The position numbers and the translations under genes were made by a program. The notes beneath the pieces are model-generated. The model saw only the letters and a list, made by a program, of their open reading frames with translations. It had not been told where the DNA came from and searched no databases. From Methylobacterium symbioticum (lineage in GTDB: Bacteria > Pseudomonadota > Alphaproteobacteria > Rhizobiales > Beijerinckiaceae): a stretch of DNA of 38,933 nt. Each line of letters begins with the position of its first letter. Positions within the stretch are counted from its first letter, which is position 1. Location of the stretch: assembly GCF_902141845.1 (NCBI RefSeq), contig NZ_CABFPH010000050.1, forward strand, positions 1-38,933, given 5' to 3'. Shown here piece by piece: positions 8,472 to 17,180 of the stretch.

Positions 8472-8487
8472 ATGGAAACGTTTTCAT
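8472..8487. promoter_or_regulatory. Operator-like quasi-palindrome (LacI/cre type)
   Basis: ATGGAAACGTTTTCAT is palindromic except for one mismatched base pair, with the central CG typical of LacI/GalR-family operators. No LacI-type regulator is visible in the window. It lies in the gene-free stretch 8142-8626, upstream of the orphan terminator. Confidence 0.35.
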
Positions 8488-8499
8488 CTCAGCCGCAGA

Positions 8500-8540
8500 G
8501 CCTGCCCGGCGTGGATCTTCCGGATCCGCGCCGGGCAGGC
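8500..8540. repeat. Long perfect-arm hairpin
   Basis: GCCTGCCCGGCG (8500-8511) pairs perfectly with CGCCGGGCAGGC (8529-8540). The loop itself contains GGATC/GATCC (8513-8517 and 8523-8527). It lies 87 bp downstream of the thiamine-binding-type gene on the minus strand and could terminate it, although no U-run follows. Confidence 0.5.
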
Positions 8541-8626
8541 CGCAACGGCTTGCGCCCCATCCCCGATCGGACGGCGTGACCGACGACCGCATGGGCGCCT
8601 GGTCGTCGGGAACGCACGCGGCGCTC

Positions 8627-8914
8627 TCAGGACACCGCCTTCAGCTTGTCGGCCATCGCCTGCTGCTTGTCGCGGCGCGAGGAGAAGGCCATCGTATAGA
8701 ACACCCGGGCGACGCCGAGTTCGGCGAGGCGCGCCTCGCATTGCTCGATGAGGCGGCAGACGTCGGAGAGCTCTCCCTCGATGTTGGTGCCGTTGGCGTG
8801 CATCTCGGCATTGAGCGGGCTCGCATCGATGATGGCCTTGATCTCCCGCACGTAGGGCGAGACCGAGGGACCGACCCCCATCGGCACGATGCACAGATCC
8901 GCGACGACCTTCAT
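8627..8914 (-). CDS. MTH1187/YkoF-type thiamine-binding protein
   Basis: Seen: 95 residues, the normal size for the MTH1187 (DUF77) family: small ferredoxin-fold proteins, tetrameric in known structures, that bind thiamine-like ligands or have unknown metabolic roles. Typical family segments are VVADLCIVPMGVGPSVSPYV at the N-terminus, HANGTNIEGEL in the middle and VFYTMAFSSRRDK near the end. The ATG at 8914 has a strong AGGAGG ribosome-binding site 7 bp upstream; longer frames from farther upstream are shadows. It is divergent from the ABM monooxygenase gene. The family is confident; the ligand is not proven. Confidence 0.88.
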   Translation of the reverse strand: MKVVADLCIVPMGVGPSVSPYVREIKAIIDASPLNAEMHANGTNIEGELSDVCRLIEQCEARLAELGVARVFYTMAFSSRRDKQQAMADKLKAVS

Positions 8915-9061
8915 GGCGTTCCTCCTCCCATCCTGCGGGCGCAACGGTTCGGCGCGGACCGAAGCATCGCGGGCACGCCCCGGGCTACAGGGATCGCGGG
9001 CGCGACCGCAAGGAGGCGTGATGGGGATCGAGACCGGCCGGCGCCGCAGCGGAGGGCCCTC

Positions 9062-9409
9062 ATGATCGCGGTGATCTTCGAGGTCTGGCCGGCGCCCGGC
9101 TGCGAGGGGCGCTACCTGGAGCTCGCCGCCGCGATCCGGGACGAGCTCTCCGAGATCGACGGATTCATCTCGGTGGAGCGCTTCCGCAGCCTCGCCGATC
9201 CGGACAAGCTCCTGTCCCTCTCCTTCTTCCGGGACGAGGCCGCGGTGCGAGCGTGGCGCGAGCGCCCGCACCACCGGGCGACCCAGGCCGCCGGGCGCGG
9301 CGGGGTGTTCCGCGACTACCGCTTGCGCATCGCGGGCGTGCTGCGCGACTACGGGATGTCCGAGCGGGCCGAGGCCCCGGAGGACAGCCGGGCCGCGCAC
9401 GGGGACTGA
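9062..9409 (+). CDS. Antibiotic-biosynthesis-monooxygenase (ABM) domain protein
   Basis: Seen: 115 residues. Residues about 1-95 form an ABM/dimeric alpha-beta-barrel domain: MIAVIFEVWPAPG, IDGFISVERFRSL, LLSLSFFRDEAAVRAWRE and HHRATQAAGRGGVFRDYRL, the usual order of segments. Such small cofactor-free proteins include quinone-forming monooxygenases and haem-degrading enzymes, but most are uncharacterised. The C-terminal 20 residues are charged and probably disordered. It is followed 24 bp later by an OsmC gene on the same strand, so the two likely form a small oxidative-stress operon. Confidence 0.85.
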   Translation: MIAVIFEVWPAPGCEGRYLELAAAIRDELSEIDGFISVERFRSLADPDKLLSLSFFRDEAAVRAWRERPHHRATQAAGRGGVFRDYRLRIAGVLRDYGMSERAEAPEDSRAAHGD

Positions 9410-9433
9410 GTGCCAGGATCTGGGAGGGCAGCG

Positions 9434-9886
9434 ATGGCGACTTACACCGCCGAGGTCAGCTGGGCCCTGCGGCCGGGCGAGGATTTCGCGAAGGGCCGCT
9501 ACAGCCGCGGCCACAGCATCGCCTTCGACGGCGGCGTCACGGTTCCGGGCTCGGCCTCGCCGCATGTGGTCGGCAAATGGGCCGTGACCGAGGCGGTCGA
9601 CCCGGAGGAGATGCTCGTCGCCGCCCTCTCGACCTGCCACATGCTGACCTTCCTGCATGTCGCCCGGCTCGCCGGCTTCACGGCCACGTCCTACCGCGAC
9701 CGGGCCGAGGGCGTGATGGCGGAGATCGCCCCGGGCCGGCAGGCGGTCACCCGGGTGACGCTGCATCCCCGGATCGCCTGGGCCGGGGACGAACCGGACG
9801 CGGCGGCCCTGGCCGAGTTGCACCACGCGGCGCACGAGGGATGCTTCATCGCGAACTCGGTCCGCACCGAGGTGGTGGTGGCCTGA
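9434..9886 (+). CDS. OsmC/Ohr-family peroxiredoxin
   Basis: Predicted cytoplasmic thiol peroxidase that reduces organic hydroperoxides or acts on reactive sulfur species. Seen: 150 residues with both conserved cysteines, Cys68 in ALSTCHM and Cys137 in HEGCFIANS, plus the upstream VDPEEMLVAA helix carrying the conserved Glu. The ATG at 9434 is preceded by GGGAGGG; the frame could open at 9410, but that start lacks a ribosome-binding site. It follows the ABM gene by 24 bp. Its stop codon is part of the shared terminator hairpin with the convergent MAPEG gene. Confidence 0.93.
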   Translation: MATYTAEVSWALRPGEDFAKGRYSRGHSIAFDGGVTVPGSASPHVVGKWAVTEAVDPEEMLVAALSTCHMLTFLHVARLAGFTATSYRDRAEGVMAEIAPGRQAVTRVTLHPRIAWAGDEPDAAALAELHHAAHEGCFIANSVRTEVVVA

Positions 9887-9899
9887 CCGCGCTCAGGCC
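9880..9899. terminator. Compact bidirectional hairpin containing both stop codons
   Basis: GGCCTGA (9880-9886) pairs with TCAGGCC (9893-9899) around a 6-nt loop. The left arm ends in the TGA stop of OsmC, and the right arm begins with the complement of the TGA stop of the convergent MAPEG gene. The two coding regions are only 6 bp apart. Confidence 0.6.
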
Positions 9900-10285
9900 C
9901 GCAGCAGCAGCGCGATCGCGGCCACTGCCAGCACGCCGAAGGTCGCGACGATGCCGCCGCCGCGGCAGGCGAATTGCTGAGCCGAGTTCTTCGGTGCGAG
10001 CATCCCGACCGGGTGCAGCAGGCGCGCGACGAAGAGCACCACGAGGAGGCCGGTGACGAACCCGTGCGAGGCGCCACCCGCCTCGAGAAGGCCGACGAGG
10101 AGCAGCGCCAAGGGGACGTACTCGCCGAAGTTGGCGTGCGCGCGCACGCGCCGGGTCAGCGCCTCGTCGCCGTTGCCGAACAGGGTCTGGCCCGAGAGGC
10201 GGCCGGCCACCACCCAGCCGGCGAGGCCGACATAGAGGAGTGCGAACAGGCCGGCGAAGAACGCCGTCGTCGTCGGATAGGTCAC
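9893..10285 (-). CDS. MAPEG-family membrane protein
   Basis: Seen: 130 residues with four hydrophobic segments and the MAPEG signature RAHANFGEYVPLALLLVG (about 47-64), which includes the glutathione-site-like Arg/Asn/Glu residues. A loop with RLLHPVGM follows. MAPEG proteins are integral membrane glutathione transferases or peroxidases and relatives; bacterial members are mostly uncharacterised. It is convergent with the OsmC gene, so the neighbourhood suggests detoxification of peroxides or electrophiles. The start ATG (10285) opens the first membrane segment directly. Confidence 0.9.
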   Translation of the reverse strand: MTYPTTTAFFAGLFALLYVGLAGWVVAGRLSGQTLFGNGDEALTRRVRAHANFGEYVPLALLLVGLLEAGGASHGFVTGLLVVLFVARLLHPVGMLAPKNSAQQFACRGGGIVATFGVLAVAAIALLLRA

Positions 10286-10443
10286 ACGCGGCTTTCCGGG
10301 GCGGCACGCAGTCGATGCGACGCCCGCGCCGGCCGCCGGCGGGACAGGGCGCCCGGGACTCCAGATAGAGCGGGACGGCGGCGCGGATAGGACGCGGGTC
10401 CCCGGCTCACAGGATCCCGGGCTCCAGGGACGCCCAAGACACC

Positions 10444-10467
10444 GGGCGTGGCGGCGCGGCCACGCCC
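10444..10467. repeat. Perfect hairpin in the divergent intergenic region
   Basis: GGGCGTGGC (10444-10452) pairs with GCCACGCCC (10459-10467) around GGCGCG. It lies in the gene-free stretch 10286-10559 between divergent genes. I see no gene or clear promoter in that stretch. Confidence 0.4.
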
Positions 10468-10559
10468 ACCGGCCCCGTCACGCTGAGCGGCCCATCGGAC
10501 ACATTTCGGATACGGAGGCGGCCTAGCGAGACCGATCTTCCCGTCCCGGAGCCCCGGCC

Positions 10560-10859
10560 ATGCGCACCGTCACGACCGCCCTCTGCCTCGCCGCCTTCCT
10601 CGCCGGCCCTGCGGTCGCTGCGGAACGGCAGAGCACGCGCGGCCTCTCCTGCTCCGCGATCAAGGCGCTCGTCACCCGCGACGGCGAGGTCGTACTGGCC
10701 TCGAGCGAGACCGCCTACGAGACCGTTCTGGCCGATGGCGGGGCCTGCCAGAACGGCGACAGCGGCTCCCCGGCCTACGTGCCCTCCGCCGACGAGGCCA
10801 ACTGTTTCGCCGGCTGGCGCTGCACGCAGCGCAGCAGCGACGGTTCCAGCAGCCGCTGA
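10560..10859 (+). CDS. Small exported Cys-containing protein
   Basis: Seen: 99 residues with a clear signal peptide (MRTVTTALCLAAFLAGPAVAA). The mature part is polar with four cysteines (LSCSA, GACQN, ANCFAGWRCTQR), a pattern compatible with two disulfides in the periplasm. It ends in a Ser-rich tail. No domain is recognised. Small periplasmic proteins of this shape are common in Rhizobiales. It is followed by a hairpin that also serves the convergent catalase-like gene. Confidence 0.7.
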   Translation: MRTVTTALCLAAFLAGPAVAAERQSTRGLSCSAIKALVTRDGEVVLASSETAYETVLADGGACQNGDSGSPAYVPSADEANCFAGWRCTQRSSDGSSSR

Positions 10860-10864
10860 CGGCC

Positions 10865-10882
10865 GGGGCGGGGCTCCGCCCC
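10865..10882. terminator. Bidirectional terminator-like hairpin
   Basis: GGGGCGG (10865-10871) pairs with CCGCCCC (10876-10882) around a 4-nt loop. It fills almost all of the 23-bp gap between two convergent genes. There is no T-run. Confidence 0.5.
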
Positions 10883-11959
10883 TCAGCTCAGGCTGCGCGG
10901 CTCGTGGATCGGGCAGCCGTTCCGGGCGGCCCGGAACCCGGCCGATTCCGGGTAGACGGCACGGCGCGCCCGCATGATCGAGCCGAGCGGCCGGTGCGCG
11001 GCGAGCCCGTGCCAGGGGCTGAAGGCGAGCCCGTCGTCGAGACGCCGAACCTTCTCCGCGCTCCAGCTCGCCTGCGGCGCCACCACGATGCGGGCGACCG
11101 CGACATAGGGGCTCTCCGTCTCGGGCCAGGGCACCGAGGCATCCTCCACCGGCATGGTCGCGGGGTTGGTGAGAAGCTGGGCTCGCAGCTCCCAGGTGCC
11201 GCCCTGCTCGGCGAAGAAGGCGGAGACGGCCTCGCGCAGGCCATTCGGCTTCCCGTTCACCTTCAGGGAGGCGCCGGTCAGCGCGGTCAGCTCCGGCGAG
11301 ACCGGCGCGACCGCGACCTTGGCCACGTGCTCGCCCCAGCGCAGGGGCGCCTGGCTGTAGAAGGTCTCTCCGAGGATATGCGTCTCCGGATGGCCGCCGA
11401 GCGCGATCACCGTCGGGCTCTTGGTGCCGACCGCCTCAAGCGCCGCTTCGACCCCGCGCATCAGCGCCGAGAAGGCCTTCTTGAACACCTGCGGCGTGTC
11501 CGTGGTGGCGGCGAGCAGTTTCAGGCTCCGGAGGAAGGCGGCCGCGTCCGGGGCCACGAAGGCCGGGGCGTTGGCAAGCACGAAATCCTGTGTCGCGTCC
11601 CCTTCGGAGCCCGGCAGGCGCTCGCCCTCCGCGCCGAGAACCTTGACGGCGAGGCCCCGCGGGGTCGAGACGCTGTCGTCGAGGATGTCGCCCGGATTGG
11701 TGGAGAAACGCAGCACGGCCTCGTGATCGCCGGGCGTCGCGAACAACCCCTGCGCGAGCGGCGGGGGCAGCCCGTCGAGCACCGTGAGCCGGCCGGTGAG
11801 AAGCCCGTGGCTCTTGGCGTGGACGCCACGCACGGCGTGGCCGTAATCCTTGAACGTGGTGCCCTGGATCTTGGCGAACTGCGCGATCATCCCGGCCTGG
11901 ACCTCGGCCTCGTCCGGGGCGGGCCGCTCGAGATCGGGGGTGTAGCGGACGGGCGGCAT
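10883..11959 (-). CDS. Catalase-like haem protein
   Basis: Seen: 358 residues from the ATG at 11959. Features of the catalase fold are visible: RGVHAKSHG (44-52) with the distal His, AVLRFST, RGLAVKVLG, DFVLANAPAF, and a C-terminal RARRAVYP that fits the R-x3-Y haem-ligand motif. At 358 residues it is a minimal form of the family, like SrpA-type proteins, with no signal peptide. Such proteins may be peroxidases rather than full catalases. I reject the longer frame from 12004 because an EcfG-type promoter match (12003-12027) occupies that position and a GGAG site precedes 11959. It is divergent from the glutamate dehydrogenase gene and probably belongs to the general stress regulon (inference). 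Confidence 0.88.
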   Translation of the reverse strand: MPPVRYTPDLERPAPDEAEVQAGMIAQFAKIQGTTFKDYGHAVRGVHAKSHGLLTGRLTVLDGLPPPLAQGLFATPGDHEAVLRFSTNPGDILDDSVSTPRGLAVKVLGAEGERLPGSEGDATQDFVLANAPAFVAPDAAAFLRSLKLLAATTDTPQVFKKAFSALMRGVEAALEAVGTKSPTVIALGGHPETHILGETFYSQAPLRWGEHVAKVAVAPVSPELTALTGASLKVNGKPNGLREAVSAFFAEQGGTWELRAQLLTNPATMPVEDASVPWPETESPYVAVARIVVAPQASWSAEKVRRLDDGLAFSPWHGLAAHRPLGSIMRARRAVYPESAGFRAARNGCPIHEPRSLS

Positions 11960-12002
11960 GGAAGCTCCGGAGGCGGGCGGTCGGCTCGGCCGTTCGCGAG
12001 CC

Positions 12003-12027
12003 AACCCGGCACCGGACGGGACGTTCC
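12003..12027 (-). promoter_or_regulatory. EcfG-type promoter of the catalase-like gene
   Basis: Read on the minus strand: GGAAC (12027-12023), a 17-bp spacer, GTT (12005-12003). This matches the alphaproteobacterial general-stress promoter GGAAC-N16/17-cGTT. It ends 43 bp upstream of the chosen start at 11959. Confidence 0.65.
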
Positions 12028-12146
12028 GGGACGGGATCGTGTCAGCGCCGGCAAACCGTCAGGACCGTCATCCTCTCATCATCGACTCGCCTCCGCCCCT
12101 GTCTTATCCCACGCTACGATTGCTGTCCCGATTCGGGAGAGAGACG

Positions 12147-15100
12147 ATGGCTCTGGAAACCGCGACGGCGCTGGCGAGCACCGAGGCCAAAACCGCCCGC
12201 ACCGACCTGATCGAGGCCGCGGCGGAACGGGCGGCAGGGGACGGCGGCCCGGGCGGATTCGTGCGCGACCTGTTCGGCCGCGTGCCGCCGGAGGATCTCG
12301 CGCCCTATCCGGCCGATGCGCTGGCGGGCCTCGCCCTCGATGCCCGCGCCCATCTCGCCGAGCCGCGCCGGCCGGGCGACCCGGCGAACACGCGCATCCG
12401 GGCGGTCACCGTCACTCGCGAGGGCCGGCCGCGGGACCTGAGCGTGGTCGAGGTCGTCAACGACAACCGGCCCTTCCTGCTCGATTCCTGCCTCGCCGAA
12501 CTCTCGGTCCAGGGGCTCGTGCCGCTCCTCGTCGCCCACCCGATCCTCGGGGTCGAGCGGGGTGCGGACGGCCGCCTCGGCCGCGTCGTCGGCGAGACCA
12601 CAGCGGAGGCCCATGGCGACCTCGCCCGCGAGAGCCTGATCCACATCCATATCGACCGGATCGACGACGCGGCGGCCTGCGAGCGCCTCGCCGCCGGGCT
12701 GGAGGCCGCGTTCCGCGACGTGACGGTCGTCGATGCGGACAGCGCCGCGATGCTCGACCGCCTCGCCGCCCTCGCCTCGGCCTATGGCGAGGGCCCGACG
12801 CCGCTGCCCGCGGAGGAGATCGAGGAGGCCCGCGCCTTCCTGTGGTGGCTCCTCGACGGTCACTTCACCGTGCTCGGCCTGCGCGAGCAGAGCCTGTCGG
12901 GCGAGGAGACCCGGAGCCTCGGCGTGCTGCGCGATCCCGGCCTCGCGGTGCTGCGGCGCGGGCGCTCGCCCGTCGATACCAGCGCCGACACCAGCCCCGA
13001 GATCCGCGCCTTCCTGGAGGAGCCGCAGGCGCTCATCATCACCAAGGCGAGCGTGAAGGCGCGCGTCCACCGCTCCGCCCATCTCGACTATGTCGGCATC
13101 AAGCTGTTCTCGGCGGACGGCACGCTCGCGGGCGAGGTGCGCGTCGTCGGCCTGTTCACGGCCTCGGCCTACACCGCGCTCGCGCGCGAAGTGCCGGTGC
13201 TGCGCCGCAAGGTGGCGGCGGTGGCCAGGCGTGCCGGCCTCGATCCGACTAGCCATGCCGGGCGCGCCTTGCTGGCCGTGCTCGAGACCTATCCCCGCGA
13301 CGACCTCTTCCAGATCGACGTGGAGCGGCTCACCCGCTTCGCGCTCGCCATCGCCGACCTCACCGACCGGCCGCGGGTGCGCGTGCTCTCGCGGGTCGAC
13401 CGTTTCGGCCGCTTCGTCTCGCTCCTCGTCTACGTGCCGAAGGACCGCTACGATTCCGCCGTCCGGGCGAAGATCGGCGCCTACCTCGCCGCGGAATATG
13501 GCGGCCGGCTCTCGGCGAGCTACACCGCCATGCCGGAGGGCCCGCTCGCGCGGCTCCATGTCATCATCGGCTTCAGCGAGGCGGACGCGCCCGAGCGCGA
13601 CCCGAAGGCCCTGGAGGCGGGCATCGGCGCCCTGGTCCGGACGTGGGGCGATGCCTTGCGCGCGGCTTTGGCCGACGCCCTGCCGGGCCCTGAGGCGCGC
13701 CGCCTCTACGCCGCCTATGCCGAGGCCTTCGGGGCGGCCTACCGCGAGAACTTCTCGCCCGAGGTCGCGCTCGCCGACATCGCGACCCTGGAGCGGCTCG
13801 GCCCGCAGAACCCCCGCGCCGCCGACCTCGTCCGCCGCGAGGGCGACCCCGACGCGCAGGTGCGCCTCAAGGTGTTCTCCCGCGGTGCCGGGCTCCCGCT
13901 CTCCGACCGGGTCCCGGCCCTGGAGAATATGGGCTTTCGCGTCCTCAACGAGCGGACCTACCGGGTGACGGGCGTCGACGGCGAGCGGGTCTGGCTTCAC
14001 GACATGCTGCTCGAGCGCGCCACCGGTGCCGGGATCGACCTGCCCAGCCTTGAACGCCCGCTGGAGGAGGCGCTGCTGGCGCTCGGCACCGGCGCGGCCG
14101 AATCCGACGGCTACAACCGGCTGGTGCTGGAGGCGGGCTTGTCCTGGCGCGAGGCGGCGCTGCTCCGGGCCTTCGGCCGCTACCTGCGCCAGCTGCGCGT
14201 GCGCTACGGCCAGGACTACCTCGCGGCGACGCTGAGCCGCCACCCCGAGATCGCCCGCGGCATCGTCGCCCTGTTCCAGGCCCGCTTCGACCCGGGCCTG
14301 GAGGGCGACCGGGCCGAGGCGCAGGCGGCGCTGCGCGCGGAGCTGGAGGCGCGGCTGGCCGACGTGACGAGCCTCGACGAGGACCGGATCCTGCGCCGCT
14401 TCGTCAACCTCGTCGAGGCGGCGATCCGCACCAACGCCTACCAGACCGCGCCCGGCGGGGGAGCGCGCGAGACGATCAGCTTCAAGTTCGCCTGCGCAGA
14501 GGTGGCGAACATGCCGCTGCCGCGGCCCTTCTTCGAGATCTTCGTCTATTCCCCCCGCGTCGAGGGCGTGCATCTGCGCTACGGCTACGTCGCCCGCGGC
14601 GGCCTGCGCTGGTCAGACCGGCCGGAGGATTTCCGCACGGAGATCCTCGGCCTCGTGAAGGCGCAGCAGGTCAAGAACGCGGTGATCGTTCCGGTCGGCG
14701 CCAAGGGCGGCTTCTTCCCGAAGCGCCTGCCCCCGGCCTCCGACCGGCAGGCCTGGCTCACGGAGGGTACGGAGAGCTACCGCGTCTTCATCCGGGCGCT
14801 GCTCGACCTCACCGACAACATCGTCGACGGCCAGATCGTGCCGCCGGAGAACACCGTGCGCCACGACCCCGACGACGCCTATCTCGTCGTCGCCGCCGAC
14901 AAGGGCACCGCCACCTTCTCCGACATCGCCAACGCGCTCTCGATCGAGAAGGGTCACTGGCTCGGCGACGCCTTCGCCTCCGGCGGCAGCCAGGGCTACG
15001 ACCACAAGGGCATGGGCATCACGGCCCGCGGCGCCTGGGAGGCGGTGAAGCGCCACTTCCAAGAGATGGATGTCGACGTCCAGGCCGATCCGGTCACGGT

Positions 15101-16982
15101 GGCCGGCGTCGGCGACATGTCGGGCGACGTGTTCGGCAACGGCATGCTGCTCTCGCGCAGCCTGAAGCTGGTGGCCGCCTTCGACCACCGCGACATATTC
15201 CTCGACCCTGATCCCGACCCCGCGACGAGCTTCGCCGAGCGCCGCCGCCTGTTCGATCTCGGCCGCTCCTCCTGGGCGGACTACGATAAGGCCCTGATCT
15301 CGAAGGGCGGCGGCGTCTTCCCGCGCAGCCTCAAATCGATCGCGCTCTCGCCCGAGATCCGCGCGGCCCTCGGCTTCGACCGGGCCGAGGCCTCGCCGGC
15401 GGAAGTGATGCAGGCCATCCTGAAGGCCCCCGTCGACCTGCTCTGGTTCGGCGGCATCGGCACCTATATCCGCGCCGGTTCCGAGACCGACGCCGATGCC
15501 GGGGACCGGGCCAACGACGCCGTCCGCATCACCGGCTCGGACCTGCGCGCCAAGGTGATCGGGGAGGGCGCCAATCTCGGCCTGACCCAGCGTGGGCGGA
15601 TCGAGGCGGCGCGCGCCGGCGTCCGCCTGAACACCGACGCCATCGACAACTCGGCGGGCGTGAACACCTCGGACGTCGAAGTGAACATCAAGATCGCCCT
15701 GATGACGCCCGAGCGCGACGGCCGCCTCACGGAGGCGGCGCGCAACCAGCTCCTCGCGGCCATGACCGACGAGGTCGCCAGGCTCGTCCTGCGCAACAAC
15801 GAGTTGCAGACCCTCGCCCTGTCGCTCGCCCTGAAGCGCGGCCCCGGCGAGAGCGCCTTCGCCGCCCGCACCATGCAGGCGCTGGAGGCGGAGGGGCGCC
15901 TCGACCGGTCGGTGGAGTTCCTGCCGGACGACGCCACCCTCGCCGAGCGGGCGCGGCGCGGCGAGGGCCTGACCCGGCCGGAATACGCGGTGGTCCTCGC
16001 CTACGCCAAGCTCTCGCTCTACGACGCGCTGCTCGCGAGCCCGGTGCCGAACGACCCCTATTTCGAGCGGGAATTGCAGCGCTATTTCCCGGCGGCGCTG
16101 CGCGAGCGGTTCCCGGACGCGGTGAAGGGGCACCGCCTGCGCCGGGAGATCATCGCGACCGCGCTCTCGAACATCATCGTCAACCGCGGCGGTCCCTCCC
16201 TCGTCACGCGGCTCGCCGACGAGACCGGAGCGGATGCCGCCGCCATCGCCAAGGCCTACGCGGTCACCCGCGACGCCTTCGGCCTGATGGAGCTGAACCT
16301 CGCCATCGACGGGCTCGCTGGGCGCATCGGCGGCCAGGCCCAGCTCGACCTCTACGGCGAGGTGCAGGACCTGCTCACCGGCCGCATCACCTGGTTCATC
16401 CGCGAGATCGATCTCTCCGGCGGGATCAGCCCGGTGGTGGCGCGCTACCGCGAGGGGGTGAGCGCGCTGCTCGCCGCCCTGCCCGAGGTGCTGGACGAGG
16501 AGGCGCGCGCGGCGCTCTCGGCGCGCACCCGGGAACTCGCCGGCCTCGGCCTGCCCGAGGCGGCGGCGAGCCGGCTCGCCGCCCTGCGGGCGCTCTCCGT
16601 CGCCCCCGACATCGTGCGCGTGGCCGAGACCAGCGGGAGCGGGGTGGTCGAGATCGCCGCGACGCATTTCGCCCTGGAGCGCGCCTTCCGCCTCGGCGAC
16701 CTCGCCGCGCAGGCGCGGAGCGCACCGGTCTCCGACACCTTCGACCGGGTCGCCCTCGAGCGCGCGGTGGCCGGCATCGCCCGGGCCCATCGCCAGCTCA
16801 CGGCGGAAGTGGTGAATGATGTCGGGGCCGGCCCGGAAGCGGTCGAGGCCTGGGCCCGGGCGCGCGGGGCATCCCTCAGCCGCATCCGCGACGCCGTCCA
16901 GGGCATCGCGGCCTCGGGACTGACCGTCTCGAAAGCCACGGTGGCCGCGAGCCTCCTCGGAGACCTGGTGGCGCGGGGCTGA
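12147..16982 (+). CDS. gdhZ: NAD-specific glutamate dehydrogenase, 180-kDa class
   Basis: Oxidatively deaminates glutamate to 2-oxoglutarate and ammonium with NAD. Seen: 1611 residues, the length of the large-subunit-class enzymes (called GdhZ in Caulobacter, GdhB in Pseudomonas). There is a long N-terminal regulatory half, then the catalytic core with HLRYGYVARGGLRWSDRPED, LVKAQQVKNAVIVPVGAKGG (active-site Lys near residue 851) and DNIVDGQIVPPENTV. A Rossmann segment follows with TVAGVGDMSGDVFGNGMLLS, then a C-terminal helical domain. The ATG at 12147 has GGGAGAGAG just upstream; an earlier start in the same frame lies inside the divergent gene. In Caulobacter-like species this enzyme is tied to nutrient control of division, but nothing here shows that link. 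It is transcribed divergently from the catalase-like gene. Confidence 0.95.
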   Translation: MALETATALASTEAKTARTDLIEAAAERAAGDGGPGGFVRDLFGRVPPEDLAPYPADALAGLALDARAHLAEPRRPGDPANTRIRAVTVTREGRPRDLSVVEVVNDNRPFLLDSCLAELSVQGLVPLLVAHPILGVERGADGRLGRVVGETTAEAHGDLARESLIHIHIDRIDDAAACERLAAGLEAAFRDVTVVDADSAAMLDRLAALASAYGEGPTPLPAEEIEEARAFLWWLLDGHFTVLGLREQSLSGEETRSLGVLRDPGLAVLRRGRSPVDTSADTSPEIRAFLEEPQALIITKASVKARVHRSAHLDYVGIKLFSADGTLAGEVRVVGLFTASAYTALAREVPVLRRKVAAVARRAGLDPTSHAGRALLAVLETYPRDDLFQIDVERLTRFALAIADLTDRPRVRVLSRVDRFGRFVSLLVYVPKDRYDSAVRAKIGAYLAAEYGGRLSASYTAMPEGPLARLHVIIGFSEADAPERDPKALEAGIGALVRTWGDALRAALADALPGPEARRLYAAYAEAFGAAYRENFSPEVALADIATLERLGPQNPRAADLVRREGDPDAQVRLKVFSRGAGLPLSDRVPALENMGFRVLNERTYRVTGVDGERVWLHDMLLERATGAGIDLPSLERPLEEALLALGTGAAESDGYNRLVLEAGLSWREAALLRAFGRYLRQLRVRYGQDYLAATLSRHPEIARGIVALFQARFDPGLEGDRAEAQAALRAELEARLADVTSLDEDRILRRFVNLVEAAIRTNAYQTAPGGGARETISFKFACAEVANMPLPRPFFEIFVYSPRVEGVHLRYGYVARGGLRWSDRPEDFRTEILGLVKAQQVKNAVIVPVGAKGGFFPKRLPPASDRQAWLTEGTESYRVFIRALLDLTDNIVDGQIVPPENTVRHDPDDAYLVVAADKGTATFSDIANALSIEKGHWLGDAFASGGSQGYDHKGMGITARGAWEAVKRHFQEMDVDVQADPVTVAGVGDMSGDVFGNGMLLSRSLKLVAAFDHRDIFLDPDPDPATSFAERRRLFDLGRSSWADYDKALISKGGGVFPRSLKSIALSPEIRAALGFDRAEASPAEVMQAILKAPVDLLWFGGIGTYIRAGSETDADAGDRANDAVRITGSDLRAKVIGEGANLGLTQRGRIEAARAGVRLNTDAIDNSAGVNTSDVEVNIKIALMTPERDGRLTEAARNQLLAAMTDEVARLVLRNNELQTLALSLALKRGPGESAFAARTMQALEAEGRLDRSVEFLPDDATLAERARRGEGLTRPEYAVVLAYAKLSLYDALLASPVPNDPYFERELQRYFPAALRERFPDAVKGHRLRREIIATALSNIIVNRGGPSLVTRLADETGADAAAIAKAYAVTRDAFGLMELNLAIDGLAGRIGGQAQLDLYGEVQDLLTGRITWFIREIDLSGGISPVVARYREGVSALLAALPEVLDEEARAALSARTRELAGLGLPEAAASRLAALRALSVAPDIVRVAETSGSGVVEIAATHFALERAFRLGDLAAQARSAPVSDTFDRVALERAVAGIARAHRQLTAEVVNDVGAGPEAVEAWARARGASLSRIRDAVQGIAASGLTVSKATVAASLLGDLVARG

Positions 16983-17180
16983 GGACCGCGGGGTCGCGCA
17001 GGTCCGGGCACCCCGGCCCGGCGGATCGCCGCGGCGGAGGGCTTCTTTTCGCGTCTCAGTTGTAATTGGCTGGTGCGCTCCCTGCCGGACCGGATACAGG
17101 TTCGGCAAAGGGCGTGACGGAATTCGGAGACCGGGTCCCGGCGCACGCCCGCACGAGATCAGACGCCGCCGAAGAATTCG

